A DNA stretch of 37,289 nt from an uncultured Erysipelotrichaceae bacterium (GCA_902788975.1 CADAMI010000014.1:1-37289); one strand, 5' to 3'; shown: positions 24,195 to 33,191, numbered from the stretch's first letter. The notes: generated by a model not told the origin, from the sequence alone. Made by a program: numbers and translations.

Positions 24195-25034
24195 ATGGCA
24201 ATTAATTGGTATCCCGGTCATATGGCTAAAACAAAAAGAGAAATCAAAGAAAAAATAGATTTAATTGATATTGTCTTTGAGATAATTGATGCCAGAATTC
24301 CTAAATCATCTAAAAACATCGATGTTGACTCATTAATTAAAAATAAACCTAGAGTGTTAATAATGACTAAACTAGATTTGTGTGACGAATTTAAAACTAA
24401 AAAATGGATTAAATATTATGAAGAAAAAGGTTATAAAGTAATTGCAATAGACCTAATAAACCATCCTAATTTAAATTTAATCTATAATGAAACAAGTAAA
24501 CTTCAAAATGAGTTAAATAATAAAAGACGTGAAAAGGGATTAAAAGAACGTAGAATTAGAGCTTTGATTCTTGGCATACCTAACGTTGGTAAATCTACTT
24601 TAATTAATAGATTAGTTGGCAGAAAAGCTACTAATGTTGGTAATAAACCAGGTATAACAAAGCAACTAGAATGGATTAGAATTAATAATGAATTAGAACT
24701 ATTGGATACTCCAGGTATCTTATGGCCAAAGTTTGAAGATCAAGAAGTTGCTCTTAATTTAGCTGCAATGACAGCTATCAAAGAAGAAATTCTTGATATC
24801 GAAGAAGTTGCTATTTACATTATTAATACAATGCTAAAATTATATCCAGATAATATCAAGAATAGATATAATTTAACTGATACTTCTGATATCGTTATAG
24901 TCCTAGATCAAATTGGTAAAAAGATTGGCGCTATCAGAAATAAAGAAACTGATTATGATAAAGTATATACAACTGTTTTAAAAGATTTACGCGAAGGTTA
25001 TCTAGGAAAAGTTACTTTTGACGAATACTTGTAA
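24195..25034 (+). CDS. rbgA: Ribosome biogenesis GTPase RbgA (YlqF)
   Basis: A 279-residue circularly permuted GTPase: WYPGHMAKT at the N-terminus, G4 TKLD (58-61) before G1 GIPNVGKST (127-135), then G2/G3 NKPGIT and DTPG (171-174), followed by a helical RNA-binding domain. RbgA acts in late 50S assembly. It follows lepB by 18 bases with an AGGTGATATT ribosome site. Confidence 0.97.
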   Translation: MAINWYPGHMAKTKREIKEKIDLIDIVFEIIDARIPKSSKNIDVDSLIKNKPRVLIMTKLDLCDEFKTKKWIKYYEEKGYKVIAIDLINHPNLNLIYNETSKLQNELNNKRREKGLKERRIRALILGIPNVGKSTLINRLVGRKATNVGNKPGITKQLEWIRINNELELLDTPGILWPKFEDQEVALNLAAMTAIKEEILDIEEVAIYIINTMLKLYPDNIKNRYNLTDTSDIVIVLDQIGKKIGAIRNKETDYDKVYTTVLKDLREGYLGKVTFDEYL

Positions 25035-25075
25035 AAAAATAATATTTAATTTATAATTGATTAACGGGTGATATT

Positions 25076-25552
25076 ATGCAAATTGATGTAACCAAATTAT
25101 TAACCAATCAGTCAAGTAGAATATATCTAGATAGTGAAGTAAATATACCTAAGAATTTACTTGATGGTTCAAGAATTGATGATTTAAAAAATATTACACT
25201 TAAAGGTGATATGACCTTAAATGAAGATAATGAATTAGTTTTAACAGCCAATGTTAAAGGCATAATGGTTTTAAAAGATGATTTAACTTTAGAACCAGTT
25301 GAATATAATTTCGATACTGATATTGAAGAAAATTTACCTAATAATCAAAATTTTCTAGATATTACTGATATTTTATGGCAAAATATTTTAGTAGAAATTC
25401 CTTCAAAAGTACGTAGTACTGATGAAGACATATATTTAAGCGGTGATGGATGGCGTGTTATTTCTGAAGATAGATATAATGAAGAAAGAAGTAAAAACAA
25501 TAATCCATTTGGTGCTTTAGATGAATTATTAAAAACAAAGGAGGATAAATAA
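25076..25552 (+). CDS. YceD/DUF177 family protein
   Basis: A 158-residue DUF177 protein directly before rpmF, the near-universal bacterial pairing. The domain core is LKGDMTLNEDNELVLTANVKGIMVLKDDLTLEPVEYNFD and the C-terminal NPFGALDELL tail is a family hallmark. The cysteine pair seen in many members is absent here (VKGIMVL in place of CxxC). The family is linked to 23S rRNA metabolism in plants and bacteria. GGGTGATATT serves as ribosome site. Confidence 0.88.
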   Translation: MQIDVTKLLTNQSSRIYLDSEVNIPKNLLDGSRIDDLKNITLKGDMTLNEDNELVLTANVKGIMVLKDDLTLEPVEYNFDTDIEENLPNNQNFLDITDILWQNILVEIPSKVRSTDEDIYLSGDGWRVISEDRYNEERSKNNNPFGALDELLKTKEDK

Positions 25553-25553
25553 T

Positions 25554-25727
25554 ATGGCAGTCCCATTTAGAAAAGTTAGTAAAACAAGAAGAGATATGAG
25601 AAGAACTCATTATAAAGTTACTGCAAACGGTTTAGTTAAATGCCCTAACTGTGGCGAAATGATTAGACCTCACAGAGTTTGTGACAAATGCGGATTTTAT
25701 AAAGGAGTAAATAAATTAGAAAAATAA
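25554..25727 (+). CDS. rpmF: 50S ribosomal protein L32
   Basis: A 57-residue protein starting MAVPFRKVSKTRRDMRRTHY, with the zinc ribbon C30-PN-C33 and C43-DK-C46. This is the four-cysteine (zinc-binding) form of L32. AAAGGAGG precedes it and it starts one base after the YceD stop codon. It is the last gene of the operon. Confidence 0.97.
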   Translation: MAVPFRKVSKTRRDMRRTHYKVTANGLVKCPNCGEMIRPHRVCDKCGFYKGVNKLEK

Positions 25728-25755
25728 CTAATCACTACTAATGATTAGTTTTTTT
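25726..25755 (+). terminator. Terminator after rpmF
   Basis: AACTAATCA pairs with TGATTAGTT and is followed by seven T; the stem includes the last bases of the rpmF stop codon. Confidence 0.9.
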
Positions 25756-25792
25756 GTTATTACTTCGGTTTACCATTGGTTTACAAAAAAAC

Positions 25793-25821
25793 TTTAAATA
25801 AAAGAAAATATATGCTATAAT
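25793..25821 (+). promoter_or_regulatory. Promoter for tkt
   Basis: TTTAAA (25793-25798), a 17-base spacer ending TGC, TATAAT (25816-25821). Confidence 0.7.
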
Positions 25822-25843
25822 TAACTTGAAAGTAGGTAGAAAT

Positions 25844-27814
25844 ATGTCGAAATTAAATGAAAAGAAAATGATAGATGATATTAGACTTCTAGCTCTTGAT
25901 ATGATTGATAATGCTGGAAGCGGTCATCCAGGTATTGCTCTTAGTGCAGCTCCAATGATGTATTCATTGTTTGCTAATCATATGGTTTATGATCCAGAAA
26001 AGCCAGATTGGCCTAATCGTGATAGATTTGTTTTATCAGCTGGCCATGCTTCAGCCTTAATGTATGCGACAATTTATGCAACAACTGGTGATTTTACTAT
26101 TGACGAACTTAAGAATTTTAGACATCTTAATTCAACCACACCTGGTCATCCAGAATTAAATATTAACAAGAGAGTTGAAGCGACAACTGGTTCACTAGGC
26201 CAAGGATTTGCTACGGCTGTTGGTATGGCTATCGGTGAAAGATATCTTGAAGCAAAATATAATGCCAAAAAAATTGATTTATTTAATTACAACATTTACT
26301 GCCTATGTAGCGATGGCGATTTAATGGAGGGTATATCTTACGAAGCTGCTTCTTTAGCAGGTGAATATGAATTAAATAACTTAATTGTTTTATATGATGC
26401 TAATAAGATGACTCTAGATGGTGCCTTAGATAAAGATTATAATGATCGAATTGCCAATATGTATGTATCATTGGGTTGGGAAGTTCTAATAGTCAAAAAT
26501 GGTGAAAAATTATCAGAAATTGATAAAGCTATTGAAGCCGCTACCAAATCTAAATTACCAACATTAATTATTGTTAATACTATTTTAGGTATCGGATCTG
26601 AATATGAGAATACCAATAAAATACATGGTAAATTAGATAAAGAAGATTTAAAATCATTAAGAGAAAATTTAACAGGTAATAGCCCATTTACCATTGACGA
26701 AGATAATCTTCATGCCTTAAGAAAAGAAGTAAAGATTAGAAATGAATCTTCATATTCAGATTGGTATAATGATTATCAAGCCATTATAAAAGAAATGGAT
26801 GAAAATGATGTTGAAAAACTAAATGATTTAATTAATGGTGAAGATATTTTACTTAATTTAGATAAAGTAATTGATAAAGAAAAATTATTCCTAGATAAAC
26901 CAATGCGCGATATTAATTTTCAAATTATGAATGTTATCTCAGCCTTCGTTGATAAATTTATTGGCGGATCTGCCGATTTAGCAAATTCTACTAAAGCTTA
27001 TCTAAAAAATGGTGGCGACTTTAGTACCGACAATTATAAAGGTAAAAATATTGAATTTGGCGTTAGAGAAAATGCTATGGGAGCTATTTTAAATGGGTTA
27101 GCATTAACTAACTTTAGAGTATTTGGTTCAACATTTTTAGCATTTGCTGACAATATGAAACCTTCAATTAGAAATACCGCTATTATGAATTTACCAGTCA
27201 CATATATCTTTACTCATGATAGTATTCGTATTGGTGGCGATGGAGTTACACATCAACCAGTTGAACAACTTGCTATGTTACGTTCTATTCCTAATTTAGA
27301 TGTTTACCGTCCATGTGATTATAAAGAATTAATTGGCGCATGGCAACTAATACTAAAAAATAAACGTCCAAGTGCTTTAATTGTTGCTAAAAATCCAACC
27401 GAAAGTTACAAATTTACATCAACTGAAGAAATTGAATTAGGTGGCTATGTAATCAGTGAAGTTAAAAATAGGTTAGATGTTATCTTAATCGCATCCGGTT
27501 CAGAAGTAACGCTTGCTATGAAATTAAAACATGAATTATTAAAAAGTTTTATAGAGGCTAGAGTTGTTTCTATGCCAAACGTAAATGCCTTTTTTAAACA
27601 GTCTAAAGAATACCAGAATCAAGTTTTACCAAAAGGCTACAAAAGGATGGTTATTGAATTTTCAAATGATCCAGGATTATATCGCTTAGTTAAAAATGAA
27701 GATGATATCATCAATATAAATAAATTTGGTAAGAGTGGAACAGAAGAAGAACTATTAACTGAATATGAATTAGATATTCCAAGTATTATTATAAAAATTA
27801 AAAATAATATATAA
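25844..27814 (+). CDS. tkt: Transketolase
   Basis: A 656-residue thiamine-diphosphate enzyme of the pentose phosphate pathway. The N-terminal part has GSGHPGIALSAAPMMY and the cofactor motif SDGDLMEGISYEAASLAG...ANKMTLDG; the middle domain has EFGVRENAMGAILNG and FADNMKPSIR; the C-terminal domain ends VSMPNVNAFFKQ. The ATG at 25844 follows AGTAGGTAG. It starts the tkt-sirA-yneF run conserved with Bacillus subtilis. Full length with no visible defect. Confidence 0.97.
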   Translation: MSKLNEKKMIDDIRLLALDMIDNAGSGHPGIALSAAPMMYSLFANHMVYDPEKPDWPNRDRFVLSAGHASALMYATIYATTGDFTIDELKNFRHLNSTTPGHPELNINKRVEATTGSLGQGFATAVGMAIGERYLEAKYNAKKIDLFNYNIYCLCSDGDLMEGISYEAASLAGEYELNNLIVLYDANKMTLDGALDKDYNDRIANMYVSLGWEVLIVKNGEKLSEIDKAIEAATKSKLPTLIIVNTILGIGSEYENTNKIHGKLDKEDLKSLRENLTGNSPFTIDEDNLHALRKEVKIRNESSYSDWYNDYQAIIKEMDENDVEKLNDLINGEDILLNLDKVIDKEKLFLDKPMRDINFQIMNVISAFVDKFIGGSADLANSTKAYLKNGGDFSTDNYKGKNIEFGVRENAMGAILNGLALTNFRVFGSTFLAFADNMKPSIRNTAIMNLPVTYIFTHDSIRIGGDGVTHQPVEQLAMLRSIPNLDVYRPCDYKELIGAWQLILKNKRPSALIVAKNPTESYKFTSTEEIELGGYVISEVKNRLDVILIASGSEVTLAMKLKHELLKSFIEARVVSMPNVNAFFKQSKEYQNQVLPKGYKRMVIEFSNDPGLYRLVKNEDDIININKFGKSGTEEELLTEYELDIPSIIIKIKNNI

Positions 27815-27864
27815 ATCGACAAAATATTTAAACATAAAAGCTTATTATAATATCTGGTGATATT

Positions 27865-28302
27865 ATGCGAACTTATTATATCTTTAAAATTAATAAATAT
27901 TTTGCCTATATATATAAAAAATGGCCCTATAAAATGTATAAAATAATTGAAGAATTATATTATACCAAGGACTATGATATGTTAGTGAGTTATAGGTATT
28001 ATAAAAAATTTGCTGTTGAATTTAATAAACTAGCTGTAAATGAATATATTTATAATCTAAATAAAACCAATAAAAACTATTATCGAGATAATAATATTCA
28101 TATAATTAACAATGATAAATATAATAAACTAACAGTCAATACAACCTGCATGATGTTAAAAACAGATGACATATATTCAGTATTTCTAAATGATTTAAAT
28201 GTCTATCTTGATAATATTTTCATTTGTGACTTTAAAAATAAAGATTATTTTTGGTTAGAATCCTTAAATAAAGATAGACAAAAAGATTTATCTTTAGTAT
28301 AA
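27865..28302 (+). CDS. sirA: SirA-like inhibitor of DnaA-dependent replication initiation
   Basis: A 145-residue protein between tkt and yneF, the exact place of sirA (yneE) in B. subtilis, whose product is 148 residues. Shared features are an N-terminal YYIFKINKYFAYIY (compare YYTYLIKEEFANHYF from memory) and a C-terminal IFICDFKNKDYFWLESLNKDR (compare FLAMDFNSKRYGWL). SirA binds DnaA domain I and blocks new initiation when sporulation starts. The ribosome site is TGGTGATATT. Sequence is strongly drifted, so the call leans on synteny as much as similarity. Confidence 0.72.
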   Translation: MRTYYIFKINKYFAYIYKKWPYKMYKIIEELYYTKDYDMLVSYRYYKKFAVEFNKLAVNEYIYNLNKTNKNYYRDNNIHIINNDKYNKLTVNTTCMMLKTDDIYSVFLNDLNVYLDNIFICDFKNKDYFWLESLNKDRQKDLSLV

Positions 28303-28327
28303 TTATCTGTGAAAGGATGTATAAATT

Positions 28328-28537
28328 ATGTGGAAAGATATATTATATTTAGTAATTGGCTTACTTGTCGGAGCTGCTGCTGGCTTCTTCATAGCTAGAA
28401 CATATATGAAAAAATATTTAAAGAAAAATCCACCTATCAATGAACAAATGATAAGAACAATGATGAGTGGTATGGGAAGGACACCTTCTCAAAAGCAAGT
28501 AAATCAAATGATGAAACAAATGAATAAATATATGTAA
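28328..28537 (+). CDS. yneF: YneF family protein (UPF0154)
   Basis: A 69-residue protein with one N-terminal membrane helix ([17 protein letters not shown]) and the UPF0154 signature [31 protein letters not shown]. Function unknown; found throughout Firmicutes and Mollicutes. AAAGGATG lies before the ATG. Follows sirA by 25 bases, as in Bacillus. Confidence 0.93.
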   Translation: MWKDILYLVIGLLVGAAAGFFIARTYMKKYLKKNPPINEQMIRTMMSGMGRTPSQKQVNQMMKQMNKYM

Positions 28538-28576
28538 TAAAATAATGTATGAGATAAAGTAAGATATAATTATTAT

Positions 28577-28757
28577 TAAAGAGAGTCTATGTTAGGTGTA
28601 AATAGATATAGTATTTTATCAGAAAGCTCCTCATACTAATGTGATTAATACTCACCGGCTAAAACCGTTATTTAAATTAAGGTTATACTTATGTATAATT
28701 AGGATGGTACCGCGGATTAATTCGTTCCTAGAGAATGGACTAATTCGCTTTTTCTTT
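28577..28757 (+). promoter_or_regulatory. T-box leader, probably alanine-responsive
   Basis: About 180 bases with T-box architecture: GAGAGTCT opening stem I, a GAAAGCTCC stretch at 28622-28630 as candidate specifier strand, a stem III hairpin TTATAC/GTATAA (28683-28698) and the T-box core AGGATGGTACCGCGG (28701-28715). GCGGATTA then pairs with TAATTCGC to form a terminator (about 28712-28755). The specifier could be GCT (Ala, 28626-28628) or, one base earlier, AGC (Ser); alaS in the operon favours Ala. TATAAT at 28565-28570 is the likely -10. Confidence 0.9.
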
Positions 28758-28771
28758 TGAAAGGAATAATT

Positions 28772-29818
28772 ATGAATAAACAAGAATACTTACAAAAATT
28801 AGATAAACTAGAATTGGACAAAACCAGATATTGCATAATTTCTGGTGGCGCTATGATAATGTATGGATTAAGAGAAAAAACAAACGATATTGATATAAGT
28901 ATAAAACCAGATTATTTTGAAGAATTAAAAAACAGATATCATTTTAAAAAATCGGATAAATATGAGAATTTTTATGAATTATCTGATGACATAGAAGTTA
29001 TGGTTGCCAATTATAATGAAGATGAAGTTGACTATATAGATGGTTATCCAATAAATTCCATTGAAAATGAATTAAAATGGAAATTAGAACATAAACGTGA
29101 GAAAGATAAACAGGATATTGAGAATATAAAGAAATTTTTGAATGATAAAGGAGTAAAAAAAATGAATATAATAATTGCTATTGATGGACCTGCTGGAAGT
29201 GGTAAAGGAACTCTAGCCAAAGCCTTATCCCAAAAATTAAATTTAGTCAATATTGATACCGGAGCGACTTACAGGTGTGTTGCTTTAAAAGTATTAAGAA
29301 ATAATATTAATATTGATGAAAAAGAAAAAATAATTGATATAGCTAAAAATATAAATATTGATTTATTAAATGATGGAACAGTTTTAATGGATAATGAAGA
29401 TGTTACCAAAGAAATTAGAACCAAAGAAGTAACATCAATTGTTTCTCCAATTTCAAGTATTACCAAAGTGAGAGAAATAATGGTTGATATCCAAAGAAAA
29501 ATAGCTGATGGTAAAGATGTTGTAATGGAAGGTAGGGATATTACAACGGTAGTTTTTCCAAATACTCCATATAAATTCTACTTAGACGCTTCAATTGAAT
29601 CAAGGGCAGAGAGAAGATATAAAGAAAATCTTGAAAAAGGTATTAATATGACTTATGAAGAAGTATATGAGAGTATTAAAGCCAGAGACTATAATGATAT
29701 GCATAAAGAAGTTGGTTCACTTACTAGAACTGATGATCAAATATATATTGATACGACTAACTTGACTGTTGAAGAAGAGGTTTCAATCATAGAAAAGGTA
29801 ATAAAAGGTGATAAATAA
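28772..29818 (+). CDS. cmk: Nucleotidyltransferase-like domain fused in frame to cytidylate kinase
   Basis: A 348-residue open frame. Residues 1-130 resemble a small MNT/AbiEii-type nucleotidyltransferase fold: CIISGGAMIMYGLREKTNDIDISI carries the G-G...D-x-D pattern, ending in a basic helix (EHKREKDKQDIENIKKFL). Residues 131-348 are a complete CMP kinase: IAIDGPAGSGKGTLAK P-loop, DTGATYRCVAL, VVMEGRDITTVVFP and RDYNDMHKEVGSL. A strong AAAGGAG (29147-29153) lies eight bases before ATG 29162, where normal Cmk begins, so free Cmk (29162-29818, 218 residues) may also be made. The stop overlaps the alaS start by one base. Confidence 0.85.
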   Translation: MNKQEYLQKLDKLELDKTRYCIISGGAMIMYGLREKTNDIDISIKPDYFEELKNRYHFKKSDKYENFYELSDDIEVMVANYNEDEVDYIDGYPINSIENELKWKLEHKREKDKQDIENIKKFLNDKGVKKMNIIIAIDGPAGSGKGTLAKALSQKLNLVNIDTGATYRCVALKVLRNNINIDEKEKIIDIAKNINIDLLNDGTVLMDNEDVTKEIRTKEVTSIVSPISSITKVREIMVDIQRKIADGKDVVMEGRDITTVVFPNTPYKFYLDASIESRAERRYKENLEKGINMTYEEVYESIKARDYNDMHKEVGSLTRTDDQIYIDTTNLTVEEEVSIIEKVIKGDK

Positions 29819-32517
29819 TGAAAAAATTAACAGGTAATGAAATAATTAGAACATACATTGAATTTTTTAAAGAAAGAGGACATACAGAAGTTGAATCAGC
29901 TAGCTTGATTCCTCATGATGATCCATCTATATTATGGATTAATGCCGGAGTAACGCCATTAAAAAAATATTTTGATGGTACCGTAGTCCCTCAAAATAGA
30001 AGAATGACCAGCTGCCAAAAATGTATTCGTACTGGTGATATTGAATCCGTTGGTAAGACAGCTAGACATCATACATTCTTCCAAATGTTAGGTAATTTTT
30101 CAGTAGGCGATTACTTTAAGGAAGAAGCTTTAACTTGGGCTATGGAATTATTAACAAGCACTAAATATTTTGATTTTGATGTAAATAAACTATATGTAAC
30201 AGTTTATCCTGATGATATTGACGCCTATAACTTATGGGTAAAATTAGGTATGCCTAAAGATCATATTGTTAAACTTGCAGGAAACTTTTGGGAAATAGGT
30301 GAAGGCCCAAGTGGACCAGATAGTGAAATATTTTATGATAGAGGGGTTAAATATGATCCTGAAAAATTAGGTATTAAACTTCTTGAAGAAGAAATAGAAA
30401 ATGATAGATATATTGAAATATGGAATAATGTGTTTAGCCAATATAATGCTAAAATTGGCGTTCCTCGAGATAAATATGAAGAATTACCAAGTAAAAATAT
30501 TGATACCGGTATGGGCGTTGAAAGAATGGCTTGCATCTTACAAAACACCGAAACAAACTATGAGACTGATTTGTTTATGCCTATCATGCACGGTATTGAA
30601 GAATTAGCTAGAATTAAATATCTTGGCCAAATGGAATTTAAAGTCATTGCCGATCATATCAGAACAATTACATTTGCCTTATCTGATGGAGCATCATTTG
30701 AAAACTATGGTAGAGGTTATGTTCTAAGAAGATTACTTCGTCGTGCAGCCAGAATGGGAAGAAAACTAAATATTAATCATACATTTATGGCTGATCTAGT
30801 GGATATTGTTGTTGATAAATATCGTGATATTTACCCAGACTTAGAACAAAATAGGGTAATGGTTAAAAAACTAGTAACTAAAGAAGAAGAACTATTTCAA
30901 AAAACATTATTACAAGGTGAAAAAATTCTTGAAGATATTTTTGAAAATAGTAAAAACCATATGATTAGTGGCGAAGATGCTTTTAAATTATATGACACTT
31001 ATGGTTACCCAATCGAATTAACTGAAGAATGTGCTAGTGAAAGAGGCTTTATTGTCGATAATGAAGGTTTCAAAAAACACATGGAAATCCAAAAAGAACA
31101 AGCTAGAAGAAATCGTAAAGTTGATTCAAACATGAACATTCAAAATGAACTATTATTAAATTATACTGAACCAAGTAATTTTATTGGCTATGAAACCCTT
31201 GGCTCTAAAACTCACATTCAAAATATAATTAAAAATGATAAATTTGTTGATAAATGTAATACTGAGTGCTATATCTTTATTGAAGATAATCCATTCTATG
31301 CCGAATCTGGTGGCCAAGTTAGTGATAAAGGATATCTAAAAAATGACAATTGTAAATTAGAAGTAATCGATGTTATTAAATGTCCGAACAAACAACATCT
31401 ACTAAAAGTAAAAGTATTGGAAGGTATTATCTATAAAGGTGAAGAAATATTAACCCATGTTGATAAAGAAAAAAGATTAGCTACAGCTAGAAATCACTCA
31501 GCTACTCACTTATTACAAAAAACACTCCAAGAAGTATTAGGCAATACCGTTCACCAAGCTGGTTCAAGGGTAGATGAAAATAATTTCAGATTTGATTTCT
31601 CATATCGTGGCAGATTATCTGATCAACTAATTGTCGATATCGAAAAGAAAACTCAGGAAAGAATTAATAAAAATATTGATACGATAATTGAAACAATGCC
31701 AATTGAAGAAGCTAAGAAAAAAGGCGCTATGGCCTTATTTGAAGATAAATATGACAAAACAGTTAGAGTTGTAACTATTGGTGACTCTATCGAACTATGC
31801 GGTGGAACTCATGTCACTAACACTAGCGATATTGGTTCATTTGCTATCTTAAAAGTTGAGAATAAAGGTAGTGATACTTATCGTATTGAAGGAGCTACTA
31901 ACGATAAAATAGAATCTCAAATTTACGAAGTAATTAAACCATATCATGAAGAAATAACTAAATTATTAACTAAAGCTAAAGAATTAATAAAAGTAGCTAA
32001 AAAAGAAAAAGTTGAAGCTTATTTTGATTTCGATATTAATTATCAATTGTTAGATAGCTATGCGGATGTCGTTTATTATAAAGAACAACTAGAAAGATTA
32101 AAACTATCAGTTAAAAAACTAGAAAAATCTATTAATGATGAAATAACTAATAAATCATTAAGTAATATTGATGAATTTATTAAAGTAAAAGAAGAAATTA
32201 ACGGCATGAATGTTATCGTAGCTACTACTAAAAATTTTGAAGTTCCAGTCCTAAAACAATTAGTAGATAACATAACAAATACCATAGATAATTCATTTGT
32301 TTTATTAGCTAACTTAAATAATAATAGCGTCAATATTATTTGTAAAACAAACATAAATAATGACAATATTCATTGTGGTAGTATTGTTAAAGATATTTGT
32401 TCAAAATGTCAAGGTAATGGCGGCGGTAACAAACTATTTGCCCAAGGTGGTGGATCTAATGCTGAAAACATTACCAAATATCTAAAAGATATTAAAGAAA
32501 AACTAAAGGAAGCATAA
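29818..32517 (+). CDS. alaS: Alanyl-tRNA synthetase
   Basis: An 899-residue class II synthetase. The catalytic domain has ASLIPHDDPSILWINAGV, RHHTFFQMLGNFSVGDYFK and DTGMGVERMACILQ. The editing domain has HSATHLLQ and CGGTHV zinc motifs. The C-terminal domain includes a coiled region and CSKCQGNGGGNKLFAQGGG. It charges tRNA-Ala and hydrolyses mischarged Ser/Gly. It is translationally coupled to cmk and, through the upstream T-box, likely induced when tRNA-Ala is uncharged. Confidence 0.98.
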   Translation: MKKLTGNEIIRTYIEFFKERGHTEVESASLIPHDDPSILWINAGVTPLKKYFDGTVVPQNRRMTSCQKCIRTGDIESVGKTARHHTFFQMLGNFSVGDYFKEEALTWAMELLTSTKYFDFDVNKLYVTVYPDDIDAYNLWVKLGMPKDHIVKLAGNFWEIGEGPSGPDSEIFYDRGVKYDPEKLGIKLLEEEIENDRYIEIWNNVFSQYNAKIGVPRDKYEELPSKNIDTGMGVERMACILQNTETNYETDLFMPIMHGIEELARIKYLGQMEFKVIADHIRTITFALSDGASFENYGRGYVLRRLLRRAARMGRKLNINHTFMADLVDIVVDKYRDIYPDLEQNRVMVKKLVTKEEELFQKTLLQGEKILEDIFENSKNHMISGEDAFKLYDTYGYPIELTEECASERGFIVDNEGFKKHMEIQKEQARRNRKVDSNMNIQNELLLNYTEPSNFIGYETLGSKTHIQNIIKNDKFVDKCNTECYIFIEDNPFYAESGGQVSDKGYLKNDNCKLEVIDVIKCPNKQHLLKVKVLEGIIYKGEEILTHVDKEKRLATARNHSATHLLQKTLQEVLGNTVHQAGSRVDENNFRFDFSYRGRLSDQLIVDIEKKTQERINKNIDTIIETMPIEEAKKKGAMALFEDKYDKTVRVVTIGDSIELCGGTHVTNTSDIGSFAILKVENKGSDTYRIEGATNDKIESQIYEVIKPYHEEITKLLTKAKELIKVAKKEKVEAYFDFDINYQLLDSYADVVYYKEQLERLKLSVKKLEKSINDEITNKSLSNIDEFIKVKEEINGMNVIVATTKNFEVPVLKQLVDNITNTIDNSFVLLANLNNNSVNIICKTNINNDNIHCGSIVKDICSKCQGNGGGNKLFAQGGGSNAENITKYLKDIKEKLKEA

Positions 32518-32529
32518 AACTTCTTTTTT
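32506..32529 (+). terminator. Terminator after alaS
   Basis: AAGGAAG pairs with CTTCTTT (one G-T pair) across the stop codon and runs into T. Confidence 0.6.
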
Positions 32530-32591
32530 CTTGCATTTATCAAGGATATGCTTTATAATATAAAATCGAAATCAAAAAGGAAGGAATAATA

Positions 32592-33185
32592 ATGATTAGT
32601 GAATTGAATAATAAAGATTTATTTTATAAAGAAAATTATACATTCACAAAATATTTTCTAAGAAGAATTAGAAATGAGAATGAATTAACAAGAGAAATTC
32701 AACTCTCTTCGATGATTCTTAAATTTTATCAAAAGGTATTTGTAAAAGACTAGAAAGTAATAAATAGAGACATATTTGACTATAATTTCTTTAACTATGG
32801 ATATATAGATAATTATGGATATTACACCATTCATGATGGCGAAAACGGCTACTATATTGTTACTTGCTATGGTGAAGATATAAATAAAGCCTTTATTAAT
32901 ATTTGTCAAAGCATCATTGATAAAAATGCTAAAGACGAAGAAAAACAAAATCATCGAGAAATCAAAAAGATATATAAGAATCGATTTGGTAAAAAATATC
33001 AAGAACTATATTTTACAAATTACGCCTTATCTAAATGGAATGATTTCTATGATGGTAATATTCCAAGTGAAATTATAGATATTTATTTAAATGAATTAGC
33101 TAATAATAATATTGATTCTAGTTATAATACAAATACCCATGAATTATCTGTTAATAAAACATTAACTAAAAAACTAAAGAAGTAA
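32592..33185 (+). pseudogene. Gene interrupted by an in-frame TAG (unknown; faint Imm63 resemblance)
   Basis: Behind a good ribosome site (GGAAGGAATAAT) an ATG at 32592 opens a frame that meets TAG at 32751-32753 after 53 codons and then stays open in the same frame for another 143 codons to TAA at 33185. The second part contains no Met codon, so this was one gene of 197 codons. It has YGYYTIHDGENGYYIVTCYGEDINKAF and a Tyr/Asn/Lys-rich helical end with QELYFTNYALSKWNDFY, faintly like immunity protein 63. TAG terminates other genes here, so a nonsense mutation is the simple reading. A terminator follows. Confidence 0.8.
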
Positions 33186-33191
33186 CAAATT

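Noticed and set aside
32751-32753. Reassignment of TAG as a sense codon
   Set aside because: TAG ends several clear genes here (the glycosidase fragment, the sigma gene, lepB, trxA), so general recoding is excluded.
32685-33002. 105-codon minus-strand frame over the interrupted gene
   Set aside because: The plus strand shows a continuous, ribosome-site-led frame broken only once, with codon use like the neighbours; the minus frame is its antisense shadow.
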